From contig NZ_LMRP01000003.1 in assembly GCF_001426185.1 (NCBI RefSeq), forward strand, positions 124,001 to 188,000: a DNA stretch of 64,000 bases. Direction: 5' to 3'. This document shows, one piece after another, positions 32,977 through 42,997 of the stretch. A program made the translations under genes and the position numbers. The notes under the pieces are model-generated. The model had not been told where the DNA came from and did no database searches. It saw nothing but the letters and a program-made list of their open reading frames with translations. Within the stretch, counting starts at the first letter, position 1, and each line of letters begins with the position of its first letter. Source of the DNA: Rhodococcus sp. Leaf247. Lineage in GTDB: Bacteria > Actinomycetota > Actinomycetes > Mycobacteriales > Mycobacteriaceae.

Positions 32977-34440
32977 TCAGAGTTCGCCGAGTGCGCCCTC
33001 TGCGGCGTCCGCCCATTCCTGCCACTGGCGAGCCTGGGCGCGAGCCTTCTCGGCGTCCTTCGCCTTGCCCGCTGCCTCCGCCTTCTGGGCCTGCTCCTCG
33101 AACTGCGCCACGCGCTCCGTGAACTGAGCTGCGCGGGCCATCGCCTCGGGATCGGTGCGCCGCCATTCCGAGTCCGCGGCGTCGCGCACACGCTTCTCGA
33201 TCGCCCGCAGCTTGCCCTCGAGGTCGTGCATCTTCTCGCGCGGGACCTTGCCGATGGCGTCCCACTTGTCCTGCAGGGTGCGCAGAGCGGCCTTCGCGGC
33301 GTCCATGTCCTTGGCCGGATCGATGTGCCCGGACTCCGCGAGCAACCGCTCCTTCGCCTCGGCGTTGGCCTCGAATTCGGCGTTCTGCTCGGACTGAGCT
33401 GCGTTGCGCGCAGCGAAGAAGACATCCTGTGCGCCCTTGAATTTCTGCCACAGCGTGTCGTCGGCGTCGCGCGGCGCACGTCCGGCCGCCTTCCACTCCG
33501 TCAACAGATCGCGGAACACCTGCGCCGTACCCACCCAGTCGGTGGACGACGACAACTCCTCGGCCTTGGCGACGAGCTCTTCCTTGCGCACCTTCGCGGA
33601 GCCGCGCTCGCGATCGAGATCCGCGAAGTGCGCACCGCGACGGCGGTTGAACGCCTCGCGGGCCTTCGAGTACCTCTTCCACAGGACGTCGTCGACCTTG
33701 CGGTCGACGCCGCGGATGGTCTTCCACTCCTCGAGGATCAGGCGCAGCCGATCTCCGGCGGCCTTCCACTGCGTGGACTCGTTACCGATCGTCTCGGCCT
33801 CCGCAGCGAGAGCCTCCTTGCGCGCGGTCGACTCGGTGCGCTCGGTGTCCTTGCGCTTGCGGTGCTCCACGGCGACGAGGTCGGCGTGCTCGATGACCGC
33901 CTGCAGCCGAGCCGCCAAGGCATCGATGTCGCCGATCACCGCAGCCGTCGGCAACGTCTCGGCCAGCGACACCGCGGCCGACTTCGTCTTCTTGGCATCG
34001 CCCGCGCCGGACGTGAGCCGCGCTTCGAGAAGAGCTACCTCGGTGGCGAGGTCGTCGTATCGCCGACCGAAGTGAGCGAGGCCCTCCGCGGCGTCGCCGG
34101 CCTGCCACGACCCGACGGTGCGCTCGCCGTCCGCGGTGCGGACCCACGCCGAGCCGTCCTCGTCGACGCGACCCCACCTGGCGGGGTCCGTCACGACGGG
34201 GGTGACGACGGGATGCGGCGCGTGGTGTGCGGGCACGTGAGGGGTGGGGTGAGACGGAGACGACTCGGTGCCGGAGGACCCGGGGCCCGACGAGTCCGCT
34301 GCCGGTTCGGTGCGGGGCGTCGCCGGTCGGGGTGCACCACCGGGGCGTGGTCCCGGTCGCGGGCCGGGCCTGGGCGCGGCCGACGGTGTCGCGCCCGTGG
34401 TGTCGGACGTCGCGGGCTCGGGTGAATTCGTGTCGGTCAT
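32977..34440 (-). CDS. DUF349 coiled-coil protein
   Basis: A 487-residue cytosolic protein. The first 75 residues are Pro/Gly/Ser-rich and disordered; the rest is helical, with repeated DUF349 units marked by W-K/D-x-x-[34 protein letters not shown] and [18 protein letters not shown]. The C-terminus is a Glu/Ala/Lys-rich coiled coil. DUF349 proteins are implicated in RNA or stress functions in some bacteria, but no activity can be assigned. Convergent with the preceding membrane protein gene, with a 7-base gap. Confidence 0.9.
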   Translation of the reverse strand: MTDTNSPEPATSDTTGATPSAAPRPGPRPGPRPGGAPRPATPRTEPAADSSGPGSSGTESSPSHPTPHVPAHHAPHPVVTPVVTDPARWGRVDEDGSAWVRTADGERTVGSWQAGDAAEGLAHFGRRYDDLATEVALLEARLTSGAGDAKKTKSAAVSLAETLPTAAVIGDIDALAARLQAVIEHADLVAVEHRKRKDTERTESTARKEALAAEAETIGNESTQWKAAGDRLRLILEEWKTIRGVDRKVDDVLWKRYSKAREAFNRRRGAHFADLDRERGSAKVRKEELVAKAEELSSSTDWVGTAQVFRDLLTEWKAAGRAPRDADDTLWQKFKGAQDVFFAARNAAQSEQNAEFEANAEAKERLLAESGHIDPAKDMDAAKAALRTLQDKWDAIGKVPREKMHDLEGKLRAIEKRVRDAADSEWRRTDPEAMARAAQFTERVAQFEEQAQKAEAAGKAKDAEKARAQARQWQEWADAAEGALGEL

Positions 34441-34624
34441 GGTGTTCTCCGTCTCTGCCGCGCGTCACGGCTGCCTGGTACGCATGTCATCGGATGGCCG
34501 GCGAAGACCTCCGACGAGGTCGGCGGCGTGTCGACTCGCCCCCATTCAACCCCCTCGACGCCGGGACGACCATCGAAACACTGTCGACGGCGACAAAACG
34601 GCCGCCCGAGACCGGTCGACTACC

Positions 34625-35347
34625 GTGGCGTCCGTGCTGTCCGCCGTTGCCGTCGTCCCCTCGACTCCACTGTTGTCCGAGGCCCTCGCGGGCGCTGCGA
34701 GCGCCGAACTCGCCGATCTCCGCGCGGCGGTGCGAGCTGCCGGCGACGAGCTCCGGAGCGCATCGCAGACGTGGATCGCCGTCGGGTCGGCCGCGGCGAC
34801 GTCGGTCGTGGATGCGTCGTCCGTCGGAACGTACGTCGGTTTCGGTGTGGACGTGGTGGTCTCGCTGTCGCCGGCGCAGGGCGAGCCGGATCGATCGATG
34901 GAGCTCGCTGCCCTCACTGCGGGACTGGTGCGCGGTCGGTGCGCTCCGGATCGGTCCGTCCCGACGTACCTCGTCGCGGTCGATGCGGACGCCGAGGAGT
35001 GCGCTCGCGTCGCGGCGTCGGTCCGCGCGGCGATCGACGAGGCACCGGGTCCGGTGGGCCTGTTGGTGATCGCCGACGGCTCGACGATGTTGACGGACAA
35101 GGCACCCGGTGCTTTCGACGACCGTGCCGAGGGCCTGCAACGCGTGATCGACGACGCCGTGGCGACAGCGGACACCGCGGCGCTGGGCGCTCTCGATATC
35201 GAGCTCTGCCGCGAGCTGGGGGTGGCAGGACGAGCAGCGTTGCAGGTCGCGGCCGCCGTCGTCGGGTCCACCTCCGCGACGGCCCGCACGCTTTACCGTG
35301 ATGCGCCGTACGGCGTCGGCTACCACGTCGCGGTGTGGGCGGCGTGA
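34625..35347 (+). CDS. class III extradiol dioxygenase-like protein
   Basis: A 240-residue protein with the LigB-like fold pattern AVVPSTPLL at the N-terminus and [23 protein letters not shown] mid-protein, equivalent to the conserved alanine-rich protein next to miaA in mycobacteria. The expected iron-ligand histidines of true extradiol dioxygenases are largely missing, so catalytic activity is doubtful. Start GTG 34625 or 34634. It overlaps miaA by GTGA. The 184 bases upstream contain no gene I can support. Confidence 0.75.
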   Translation: MASVLSAVAVVPSTPLLSEALAGAASAELADLRAAVRAAGDELRSASQTWIAVGSAAATSVVDASSVGTYVGFGVDVVVSLSPAQGEPDRSMELAALTAGLVRGRCAPDRSVPTYLVAVDADAEECARVAASVRAAIDEAPGPVGLLVIADGSTMLTDKAPGAFDDRAEGLQRVIDDAVATADTAALGALDIELCRELGVAGRAALQVAAAVVGSTSATARTLYRDAPYGVGYHVAVWAA

Positions 35348-36261
35348 CGGCGCCGGTCGCGGTGATCGGCCCGACGGCGACGGGAAAGTCCGCGCTGGCG
35401 CTCGATCTCGCCGAGCACCTGGGCGGACACATCGTCAATGTGGATGCGATGCAACAGTATCGGGGTATGGACATCGGTACGGCCAAGACTGCCGTCGCGG
35501 AGCGGCGAGGGATCCCGCACCACCTCCTCGACGTTCTGTCCGTCACCGAGACCGCCACGGTGGCGGGGTACCAGGACGCCGCCGTGAGCCGGATCGAGGA
35601 TCTGCTCTCTCGCGGCATCGTGCCGGTGATCGTCGGCGGTTCCATGATGTACGTGCAGGCCCTGGTGGATCAGTGGCAGTTCCCGGCAACGGATGCAACG
35701 CTCCGAGCGTCCCTCGAGGAGCGGCTCGCCGCCGAGGGTGTGACCGCCCTGCACGACGCGCTCGCACTCGTCGATCCTGCTGCGGCGTCGTCCATCCTCC
35801 CGACGGACGGTCGGCGGATCGTGCGGGCGCTCGAGGTGGTCGAGCTGACCGGGCAGCCCTTCGCCGCGTCGGCACCCGTCATCGGTGCGCCGCCGCGGTG
35901 GGGCACGGTCCTGCTCGGGATCGACCGCGAGACCGAGGAATTGGACGCACGTATCGCTCGACGCACCGACGAGATGTTCGCCGAGGGATTCGTGGCGGAG
36001 GTGGAATCGCTGGTGGACTCCGGTCTCCGCGAGGGTGTGACGGCTCGCCGCGCGATCGGCTACTCCCAGATACTCGACCTCCTGGACGGCGCGATCGACA
36101 TCGATCGGGCACGCGAACTGACGTTCGTCGGTACCCGACGCTATGTTCGGCGCCAACGGTCCTGGTTCCATCGGGACCCGCGCATCACGTGGTTGCGCGG
36201 AGGCGACGCCGATCTGCTCGGCGCGGCATTGGGGCACATCGGAAGGTCGGAAAATGCATGA
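35344..36261 (+). CDS. miaA: tRNA dimethylallyltransferase
   Basis: MiaA prenylates N6 of A37 in tRNAs reading UNN codons, the substrate step for MiaB. 305 residues: P-loop [12 protein letters not shown] (about 9-20), [28 protein letters not shown], and [15 protein letters not shown] near the C-terminus. GTG 35344 overlaps the upstream stop (GTGA). Overlaps the methyltransferase gene by ATGA. Confidence 0.97.
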   Translation: MTAPVAVIGPTATGKSALALDLAEHLGGHIVNVDAMQQYRGMDIGTAKTAVAERRGIPHHLLDVLSVTETATVAGYQDAAVSRIEDLLSRGIVPVIVGGSMMYVQALVDQWQFPATDATLRASLEERLAAEGVTALHDALALVDPAAASSILPTDGRRIVRALEVVELTGQPFAASAPVIGAPPRWGTVLLGIDRETEELDARIARRTDEMFAEGFVAEVESLVDSGLREGVTARRAIGYSQILDLLDGAIDIDRARELTFVGTRRYVRRQRSWFHRDPRITWLRGGDADLLGAALGHIGRSENA

Positions 36262-37088
36262 GTGACTCGGTGGTCATGTCGCGTGGAGCACGGTTCCAGC
36301 AGTGGCAGTCCTACCTCGTGACGCGGAGCAAGCGGTCGAAGGCGGGGGTCTTCCTCGTGCAGGGAGTGCGCCCGATCACCGTGGCGGTCGAGCAGGACTG
36401 GCCGCTGGAATCGGTGCTGTACCGATCGGGCGGGTCGTTGTCGGCGTGGGCGACCGCGACCGTGGACACGTGCCGCGCCGCCGGTGCGGACGCCGTCGCC
36501 GTGGCTCCCGAACTCATGGCCGAGTTGGGGGAGCGGCCGGACCAGCCGCCCGAGGTGCTCCTCGTCGCGCACTCCCGGCTCGAGGACCTCGCCCGGTGGA
36601 CACCCGACGGTGACGCTCCCGTCGTCGTGGCGTTCGACAGACCGTCGTCACCCGGCAACCTCGGCACCCTCATCAGATCATCCGACGCGTTCTCCGCGGC
36701 CGGAGTGCTGGTCAGCGGCCACGCGGCCGATCCTTTCGATCCCGCCTGCGTCCGCGCGACCACAGGATCGCTGTTCGCGATGCCCGTCGCATCGGTCCAG
36801 AGCCCGGACGAGGTGCTCGCCTTCGTCCGACGGCTCCGCGACAGGGGCACCCCGATGACCGTCGTCGGGACCGACGAGAGCGGTGAGGTCGCGATCGACG
36901 AGCACGACTTCACCGGAGGCACCGTTCTGGTGGTCGGGAACGAGACGCGGGGGATGAGTGCCGCATGGCGCGACGCGTGCGACGTCGTGGTGTCCATCCC
37001 CATCGGTGGGTCGGCGAGTTCGCTCGGCGCGCCGTCCGCCGGCGCGGTGGGCCTGTACGAGATCGCCCGGCAGCGCCTTCGGCGCTGA
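36258..37088 (+). CDS. TrmH/SpoU-family RNA 2'-O-methyltransferase
   Basis: A 276-residue protein: an N-terminal substrate-binding segment ([23 protein letters not shown]) and a C-terminal SPOUT knot domain. Motif 1 is [18 protein letters not shown], motif 2 [11 protein letters not shown], motif 3 [19 protein letters not shown]. The arginine of motif 1 is kept, but the usual asparagines of motif 1 (N-P-G-N) and motif 3 (S-L-N-V-S) are replaced by Ser and Gly. It likely methylates rRNA or tRNA ribose; the site is unknown and the altered residues leave activity open. Coupled to miaA. Confidence 0.87.
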   Translation: MSDSVVMSRGARFQQWQSYLVTRSKRSKAGVFLVQGVRPITVAVEQDWPLESVLYRSGGSLSAWATATVDTCRAAGADAVAVAPELMAELGERPDQPPEVLLVAHSRLEDLARWTPDGDAPVVVAFDRPSSPGNLGTLIRSSDAFSAAGVLVSGHAADPFDPACVRATTGSLFAMPVASVQSPDEVLAFVRRLRDRGTPMTVVGTDESGEVAIDEHDFTGGTVLVVGNETRGMSAAWRDACDVVVSIPIGGSASSLGAPSAGAVGLYEIARQRLRR

Positions 37089-37108
37089 CCTGATGGGAGA
37101 CTGGACGC

Positions 37109-37981
37109 ATGCAGTTCACCAAGGGACACGGGACGCAGAACGACTTCGTCGTGCTGCCGGACCCGGATGCGCTCCTCGATCTGACCGTTCGTCGTGTCGC
37201 GACACTGTGTGACCGTCCTGCGGGCATCGGAGCGGACGGTGTCCTCCGGGTCGCACGCAGCGGCGCGTTGGTCGAGCGCGGAATCCTCGATGCGCTGCCC
37301 GACGGTGTCTCGTCCGACGACTGGTTCATGGACTACCGCAACGGCGACGGATCGATCGCGGAGATGTGCGGCAACGGTGTGCGGGTCTTCTCGCACTACG
37401 TGCGCGCATCGGGTCTGGTCACCTCCGACCGGTTCGTGGTGGGTTCGCGAGCCGGCGGGAAGCCGGCGGTCGTGCATTCCCACGACGCCACCGACGCCGA
37501 GGTGACGGTCGAGATGGGCGCCGTGCGGGTGTTCGAGTCCTCGGAGGCCGTCGTCGGCGAGCGGACGTTCACGGGCCTGGGAGTCGACGTCGGGAACCCC
37601 CACCTGGTTTGTGTGTCCGCGGACCTGGAGGGCGACGCGCTCGGATCGCTGGATCTGAGCCGTCAGCCCGGTTTCGACGAAGCCGTCTACCCGCACGGTG
37701 TGAACATCGAGTTCGTCACCGTCCCGAAGGACGGCCACGTGAGCATGCGAGTCCACGAGCGAGGCGTCGGAGAGACCCGGTCGTGCGGGACCGGAATAGT
37801 CGCCGCAGCGGTGGCGGCCCTGCGCCACGACGGGTCGGGCGACGGAGAGCTGACCGTGCACGTCCCCGGGGGGACGGTGTCGGTGCGCGTCTCGGACGGA
37901 GCGGCGTGGATGCGCGGTCCGTCGGTTCTGGTGGCCTCGGGCGAGATTTCCGACTCGTGGTGGGTAGGCCTCGAACAATGA
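37109..37981 (+). CDS. dapF: diaminopimelate epimerase
   Basis: DapF converts LL- to meso-diaminopimelate, for lysine and the meso-DAP peptidoglycan of this group. 290 residues with two pseudo-symmetric halves: the first catalytic cysteine in [10 protein letters not shown], the second in [16 protein letters not shown] start 20 bases after the methyltransferase gene. Confidence 0.97.
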   Translation: MQFTKGHGTQNDFVVLPDPDALLDLTVRRVATLCDRPAGIGADGVLRVARSGALVERGILDALPDGVSSDDWFMDYRNGDGSIAEMCGNGVRVFSHYVRASGLVTSDRFVVGSRAGGKPAVVHSHDATDAEVTVEMGAVRVFESSEAVVGERTFTGLGVDVGNPHLVCVSADLEGDALGSLDLSRQPGFDEAVYPHGVNIEFVTVPKDGHVSMRVHERGVGETRSCGTGIVAAAVAALRHDGSGDGELTVHVPGGTVSVRVSDGAAWMRGPSVLVASGEISDSWWVGLEQ

Positions 37982-38021
37982 CAGTGCGCAACGGGGGTTT
38001 TTCGTGGATCATGGATCTCGT

Positions 38022-39488
38022 ATGACGACAACGAATGCATCGGCCCCGAAGTCCGACACGACAGCGGCCGACACGACAGAACCCCATTCCGAGCACGACG
38101 CCGAGTGGTCCACCGGCGACATGCAGCTCGACGACCGCAGCGCGCTCAGACGCGTAGCAGGTCTCTCCACCGAACTCACCGACGTCACCGAGGTCGAATA
38201 CCGCCAGCTGCGCCTCGAGCGCGTCGTGCTGGTCGGTGTGTGGACCAGCGGTTCCGCCGAAGAGGCGGAGTCGAGCATGACCGAACTCGCAGCACTGGCC
38301 GAGACCGCAGGGTCCGAGGTGCTCGAGGGACTCGTCCAACGACGCGACCGCCCCGATGCGTCCACCTACATCGGTTCGGGCAAAGCGAAGGAACTGCGCG
38401 AGGTAGTCATCGCTACCGGCGCCGACACCGTCGTCTGCGACGGTGAGCTGACCCCCGCGCAGCTGACGGCGCTGGAGAAGATCGTCAAGGTCAAGGTCAT
38501 CGACCGGACTGCACTGATCCTCGACATCTTCGCTCAGCACGCGTCGTCCCGTGAGGGCAAGGCGCAGGTCGCTCTCGCTCAGATGGAGTACATGCTTCCC
38601 CGACTCCGAGGCTGGGGTGAGTCGATGTCGCGCCAGGCGGGTGGTCGCGCCGGCAGCAACGGCGGCGTGGGTCTGCGTGGTCCCGGTGAAACGAAGATCG
38701 AGACCGACCGACGACGCATTCGTGAGCGCATGGCCAAGCTGCGTCGGGAGATCCGCGGGATGAAGCAGGCGCGCGACACCAAGCGTGAGCGTCGGCTGAC
38801 CAGCAACGTGCCGTCCATTGCCATCGTGGGGTACACGAACGCGGGCAAGTCCTCGCTGCTGAACTCGCTCACCGGGTCCGGTGTGCTGGTGCAGAACGCG
38901 CTCTTCGCCACGCTCGATCCGACCACTCGCAAGGCCACCCTGGAGGACGGACGCGAGTGCGTCCTCACCGACACCGTCGGATTCGTGCGGCATCTGCCGA
39001 CGCAACTGGTCGAAGCGTTCCGGTCGACCTTGGAAGAGGTCACCGACGCCGACCTGCTGCTCCACGTCGTCGACGGTTCCGATCCTCTGCCGGTGGGTCA
39101 GATCGAAGCGGTGCGGGAGGTGATCGTCTCCGTCGTGCGCGAGCAGAACACGGTTGCTCCGGAGGAGCTGATCGTGGTCAACAAGATCGACGCCGCCGAT
39201 CCGGTGACGCTCACTCAGCTCCGCGGGCTGCTTCCCGGCGCGGTGTTCGTGTCGGCGAAGACCGGTGAGGGCATCGAGGAGCTGCGCACACGTCTCGGTG
39301 AGCTGGTGCGTCCGCCCGAGGTCTCGGTCAGCGTGCTGGTCCCGTACGACCGGGGTGACCTGGTGTCGCGGATCCACGCGGACGGCCGCATCGCGAGCAC
39401 GACCCACGAGGACGGAGGCACACGCATCGATGCGACCGTGCCGACGGCTCTGGCGTCGCAGCTCACGAGCTTCGCGTACAGCGCTTGA
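38022..39488 (+). CDS. hflX: ribosome-associated GTPase HflX
   Basis: HflX splits stalled or hibernating 70S ribosomes under stress. 488 residues: an acidic N-terminal extension, the HflX domain (GSGKAKELREVV; GGRAGSNGGVGLRGPGETKI is the conserved linker), a basic coiled coil, and the G domain with G1 GYTNAGKSSLLNSL, G3 DTVGF and G4 NKID. ATG 38022 or 38004 may be used. dapF-hflX adjacency is typical. Confidence 0.95.
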   Translation: MTTTNASAPKSDTTAADTTEPHSEHDAEWSTGDMQLDDRSALRRVAGLSTELTDVTEVEYRQLRLERVVLVGVWTSGSAEEAESSMTELAALAETAGSEVLEGLVQRRDRPDASTYIGSGKAKELREVVIATGADTVVCDGELTPAQLTALEKIVKVKVIDRTALILDIFAQHASSREGKAQVALAQMEYMLPRLRGWGESMSRQAGGRAGSNGGVGLRGPGETKIETDRRRIRERMAKLRREIRGMKQARDTKRERRLTSNVPSIAIVGYTNAGKSSLLNSLTGSGVLVQNALFATLDPTTRKATLEDGRECVLTDTVGFVRHLPTQLVEAFRSTLEEVTDADLLLHVVDGSDPLPVGQIEAVREVIVSVVREQNTVAPEELIVVNKIDAADPVTLTQLRGLLPGAVFVSAKTGEGIEELRTRLGELVRPPEVSVSVLVPYDRGDLVSRIHADGRIASTTHEDGGTRIDATVPTALASQLTSFAYSA

Positions 39489-40537
39489 CGCCCCGCGTCG
39501 TCCCCGTCCTGTGCGCGGCGGCAGTGACGCTGCTCGTGGCGTCCCCGGCCGCGGCGCAGACGGATGACGGCGGCGCCGAGCAGTACTGTCTCCCCACCGA
39601 TCCGGGTCTGTCGGAGCTGTCCGGTCTGACCGTTCTCGACGGGTCGCTGTACGGCATCGGCGACAGCGGCGCGGACGATCGCGTCGCCCGGATGGATGCC
39701 GAGTGCGCTGTGGCCCAGTGGCTTCCGAACCCCGTCGATCCCTACGACGTGGAGGATCTCTCCTCCCACGACGGGTCGCTGTGGCTGGCCGACATCGGCG
39801 ACAACGACCGACGTCGTGACGCTGTGGCGTTGACGCGCATGGATCCGGCGCAGGGCGGTGCGGGTGAACTCCACCGCCTGACCTATCCGGACGGGGCGCA
39901 CGACGCCGAAGCGTTGCTCATCGGTGGCGACGGCCGACCCGTCGTCGTCACCAAGGACGGTCTCGGTACCGGCGGTGTCTACACCACGGACACGCGGGTG
40001 TCGGATCTCGCGAGTCCCGGCCCCACCCCCTTGCGACGCGTCGCGGACTTCGCCCCGGCCGCCACCACCAGCCCCGGCGGCCCGCCGCTTCTCGACGGCA
40101 GTCGACTGGTGACAGGTGGCGCCGTGAGTTCCGACGGGACGGTCGCCGCGGTGCGTACCTACACCGATCTCTACCTGTGGCCGGTGTCCGACGGCGATGT
40201 CGCACAAGCTCTGTCGACAGCACCGTCGTCCGTGACCGCGCTCCCGCCGCAGCCGCAGGGTGAGGCCCTCGCATTCACCGAGGACGGCGACCTGCTGCTC
40301 GGCTCGGAGCAGGGTGTCGACACGGCAGCGGCGCTGCCCGCGGTGCTCTTCGTCAGGGACGCGGTGTCCCTGGCCGGATCCGCCACGTCTGCCTCCGACC
40401 CAGAGCAGATGTCGACGGACGCCCCCGCCGAACCCACCGGGTCCATCCTGATCCCGTTGATCGCCGCTGCCGCGTCGGTAGGCGTCGTCGTGCTGGTCAC
40501 GGCCCTGCTGGTACGTCGCCTCTTCCGGTCCCGCTGA
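39485..40537 (+). CDS. exported, C-terminally anchored beta-propeller-like protein
   Basis: A 350-residue protein starting with TTG (TTGA overlap with the hflX stop). It has a signal peptide ending ASPAAAQ, an extracytoplasmic domain with repeated short Asp/Gly-rich blades (LSELSGLTVLDGSLYGIGDSG; DVEDLSSHDGSLWLADIGDND; EALAFTEDGDLLLGSEQ) and a C-terminal membrane helix with an Arg-rich stop (RRLFRSR). The pattern suggests a propeller of the SdiA-regulated or phytase-like type. No catalytic residues recognised; function unknown. Confidence 0.8.
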   Translation: MTPRVVPVLCAAAVTLLVASPAAAQTDDGGAEQYCLPTDPGLSELSGLTVLDGSLYGIGDSGADDRVARMDAECAVAQWLPNPVDPYDVEDLSSHDGSLWLADIGDNDRRRDAVALTRMDPAQGGAGELHRLTYPDGAHDAEALLIGGDGRPVVVTKDGLGTGGVYTTDTRVSDLASPGPTPLRRVADFAPAATTSPGGPPLLDGSRLVTGGAVSSDGTVAAVRTYTDLYLWPVSDGDVAQALSTAPSSVTALPPQPQGEALAFTEDGDLLLGSEQGVDTAAALPAVLFVRDAVSLAGSATSASDPEQMSTDAPAEPTGSILIPLIAAAASVGVVVLVTALLVRRLFRSR

Positions 40538-40540
40538 CAG

Positions 40541-40580
40541 CAGTCGAGCCCCACTCCGGGTTCGGAGTGGGGCTCGGCTG
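40541..40580. terminator. bidirectional hairpin terminator
   Basis: An 18-bp stem with one G-U pair (14-bp perfect core CGAGCCCCACTCCG) and a GGTT loop, lying 4 bases after the anchored-protein stop and 15 bases before the end of convergent ptsH. Confidence 0.88.
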
Positions 40581-40594
40581 CTGTGCCGGTGAGG

Positions 40595-40852
40595 TCAGGC
40601 GTCGAGATCCGAGGCGACGAGGCCCGCGATCTTGTCCAACGTCGCCTGGTCGTCACTGGTGATCGTCACCTCGGTGCCCTTGGTGGCTCCGAGCGTCATG
40701 ATCATCAGTGCCGATCCTCCGTCGACGGCCTCTTCGCCGTCGACCTCGAGGGTGACGTCGACACCGGAATCGGCGACTGCTTCGGCGATGACGGCGGCGG
40801 GGCGAGCGTGCAGGCCGATGGCGGATCCGACTGCGACCGTGGTGCTGGGCAT
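40595..40852 (-). CDS. ptsH: phosphocarrier protein HPr
   Basis: HPr carries phosphate from enzyme I to sugar EIIA. 85 residues: the phospho-histidine lies in GLHARPA (about residue 15), and a serine occurs near position 47 in GGSALMIMTLGATKG, where the HPr kinase site lies in other phyla (no such kinase is expected here). Last gene of the fruR-fruK-fruA-ptsH cluster, 73 bases after fruA. Confidence 0.97.
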   Translation of the reverse strand: MPSTTVAVGSAIGLHARPAAVIAEAVADSGVDVTLEVDGEEAVDGGSALMIMTLGATKGTEVTITSDDQATLDKIAGLVASDLDA

Positions 40853-40925
40853 CGTGGTGATCTCCTTCTTCGTCTGGTGAGTGCTGCTGTCGATAGTGCC
40901 AGCTGCGAGGGTGCTGACGTGGGTG

Positions 40926-42962
40926 TCAGGCTGCGACGGCGACCGGCTCGTCGATGATCTCGGCGGGCTTCTTGCCGGCGAACTGCTTGGCGGCAGTGAT
41001 CAGGGCCGCGGAAACCGCGGTGCCGATCGCCAGTGCCAGCAGGAACAGGAAGAAGTTGTTCATGGCGAAGAACACGAGCAGTCCGCCGTGGGGCGCGCTG
41101 AGCGTGGTGCCGAAGGACATGATCAGCGCACCGGTCACGGCACCGCCGGCCATCATCGAGGGGATGACGCGCAGCGGGTCGGTCGCGGCGAACGGGATCG
41201 CACCTTCGGAGATGAACGCAGCTCCGAGAAGCCATGCAGCCTTGCCGTTCTCACGCTCGGCCTCGCTGTAGAGTTTCGGACGCAGGGTGGACGACAGAGC
41301 CATGGCGAGTGGGGGAACCATGCCGGCAGCCATGACGGCGGCCATGATGCGCAGCGATGCCTCGTTGTCGACGCTGAGGCCGGCGGTGGCGAAGGCGTAG
41401 GCGGCCTTGTTCACGGGTCCACCGAGGTCGAAGCACATCATGAGACCCAGGATGATGCCCAGGATGATGACCGACGAGCCCGAGAGACCGTTGAGGAAGT
41501 TGGTCAGGCCGGTGGTGATGGCGGCGAGCGGGCGACCCAGTACGAGGAACATCAGACCGCCGACGACGAGGGTCGCTCCCAGCGGGATGATGACGACGGG
41601 CATCAGGCCACGCAGCCACGGCGGCACCGCGATCCGGCTGATCCAGAGTGCGACGAAGCCGGCGATGAGACCACCGACGAGGCCACCGATGAAGCCGGCG
41701 CCGACGAACAGGGCCACCGCACCGGCAGTGAAGCCGGGGGCGATACCGGGACGATCCGCGATGGCGAAGGCGATGTAGCCGGACAGGGCCGGGACCAGGA
41801 AGCCGAAGGCCAAGCCGCCGAGCTGGAACAGCACCGCGCCGATGAAGATGCGGAGTCCACCGTCGGGCAGGTTGGTCAGGCTGTTGTTGGTCATGATGTC
41901 CTCGGCGACACCCTTGATCTCGTATCCACCGAGAAGGAAGCCGAGGGCGATGAGGAGTCCGCCGGCAGCGACGAACGGAATCATGTAGCTGACACCGGTC
42001 AGCAGGATCTGGCGCAACCGGGTGCCCCAGCCGAGACCACCGGCAGCGGCGGCAGCCGACGCTCCCGGTGCGGTGCCCGAGACACGTGCGGCATTCGGGT
42101 CACCGCCGGCGCGCAGAGCCTCGGCGACCATCTTGTCGGGCTCGTTGATCGCGCGCTTGACGCCGGATTCGATGACGGGCTTGCCCGCGAAACGCTCGCG
42201 ACCCTTCACGCCCACGTCGGTGGCGAAGATGACGGCCTCGGCGGAGGCGATGAGTGCCGGGTCCAGAGCAGTGGAGCCGCTCGAGCCCTGCGTCTCGACG
42301 TGCACGGTGACGCCCGCACGGTCGCCGGCGTCCTTGAGGGAGTCGGCAGCCATGTAGGTGTGAGCGATGCCGGTGGGGCATGCGGTGATCGCGACGATGT
42401 GCTTGGCAGCGTCCGCCGTGGCGGTCGGAGCGGGAGGCGCGGTCTTCGTGGTGGTTACGGGGGCAGCGGCCTTCGGGGCTTTCGGGGCCAGGACGCCCTC
42501 GACCAGTGCGACGACGTCGGCGGGGGTGGCGGCCTCGCGCAACGACGTCACGAACGCCGGCTTGACCAGGGCGCGTGCCAGCGAGGACAGCAGCTTCATG
42601 TGTTCCGCGCCTGCGCCGTCCGGTGCGGCGATGAGGAAGACGAGGTCTGCGTCGCCGTCGGGTGCGCCGAACTCGACCTTCGGGTTCAGTCGGGCGAAGC
42701 CCAGCGATGCCGTGGTGACGGCGGCGGACCGGCAGTGCGGGATCGCGATGCCGCCGGGCAGGCCGGTGGCCGACTGCGCCTCACGAGCCATCGCGGCGTC
42801 GCGCAGGGCGTCGGCATCCGATGCACGGCCCGCATCGGTGAGGACGCGAGCGAGGCGGGCGATGACATCGTCCTTCGTCGAGCCGAGATCGGCGTCGAGC
42901 AGGATGAGGTCCTCGGCGATGATGCCGGGCTTGGCATCGTGAGCCGTGGTGGGACTGGACAT
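40926..42962 (-). CDS. fruA: fructose-specific PTS EIIABC
   Basis: A 678-residue transporter that imports fructose as fructose 1-phosphate. EIIA (1-150) has His76 in GIAIPHCRS. After a Pro/Ala-rich linker, EIIB (about 188-285) has Cys195 in TACPTGIAHTYMA. EIIC (about 325-670) has about ten helices with GLMMCFDLGGPVNKAAYAF. ATG 42962 has AGAGGAAA upstream; a longer frame to 43244 would overlap fruK and is rejected. Confidence 0.96.
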   Translation of the reverse strand: MSSPTTAHDAKPGIIAEDLILLDADLGSTKDDVIARLARVLTDAGRASDADALRDAAMAREAQSATGLPGGIAIPHCRSAAVTTASLGFARLNPKVEFGAPDGDADLVFLIAAPDGAGAEHMKLLSSLARALVKPAFVTSLREAATPADVVALVEGVLAPKAPKAAAPVTTTKTAPPAPTATADAAKHIVAITACPTGIAHTYMAADSLKDAGDRAGVTVHVETQGSSGSTALDPALIASAEAVIFATDVGVKGRERFAGKPVIESGVKRAINEPDKMVAEALRAGGDPNAARVSGTAPGASAAAAAGGLGWGTRLRQILLTGVSYMIPFVAAGGLLIALGFLLGGYEIKGVAEDIMTNNSLTNLPDGGLRIFIGAVLFQLGGLAFGFLVPALSGYIAFAIADRPGIAPGFTAGAVALFVGAGFIGGLVGGLIAGFVALWISRIAVPPWLRGLMPVVIIPLGATLVVGGLMFLVLGRPLAAITTGLTNFLNGLSGSSVIILGIILGLMMCFDLGGPVNKAAYAFATAGLSVDNEASLRIMAAVMAAGMVPPLAMALSSTLRPKLYSEAERENGKAAWLLGAAFISEGAIPFAATDPLRVIPSMMAGGAVTGALIMSFGTTLSAPHGGLLVFFAMNNFFLFLLALAIGTAVSAALITAAKQFAGKKPAEIIDEPVAVAA

Positions 42963-42997
42963 GTCGTTTCCTCTGTAGGTGAAGTGGAGCGGCGGGA

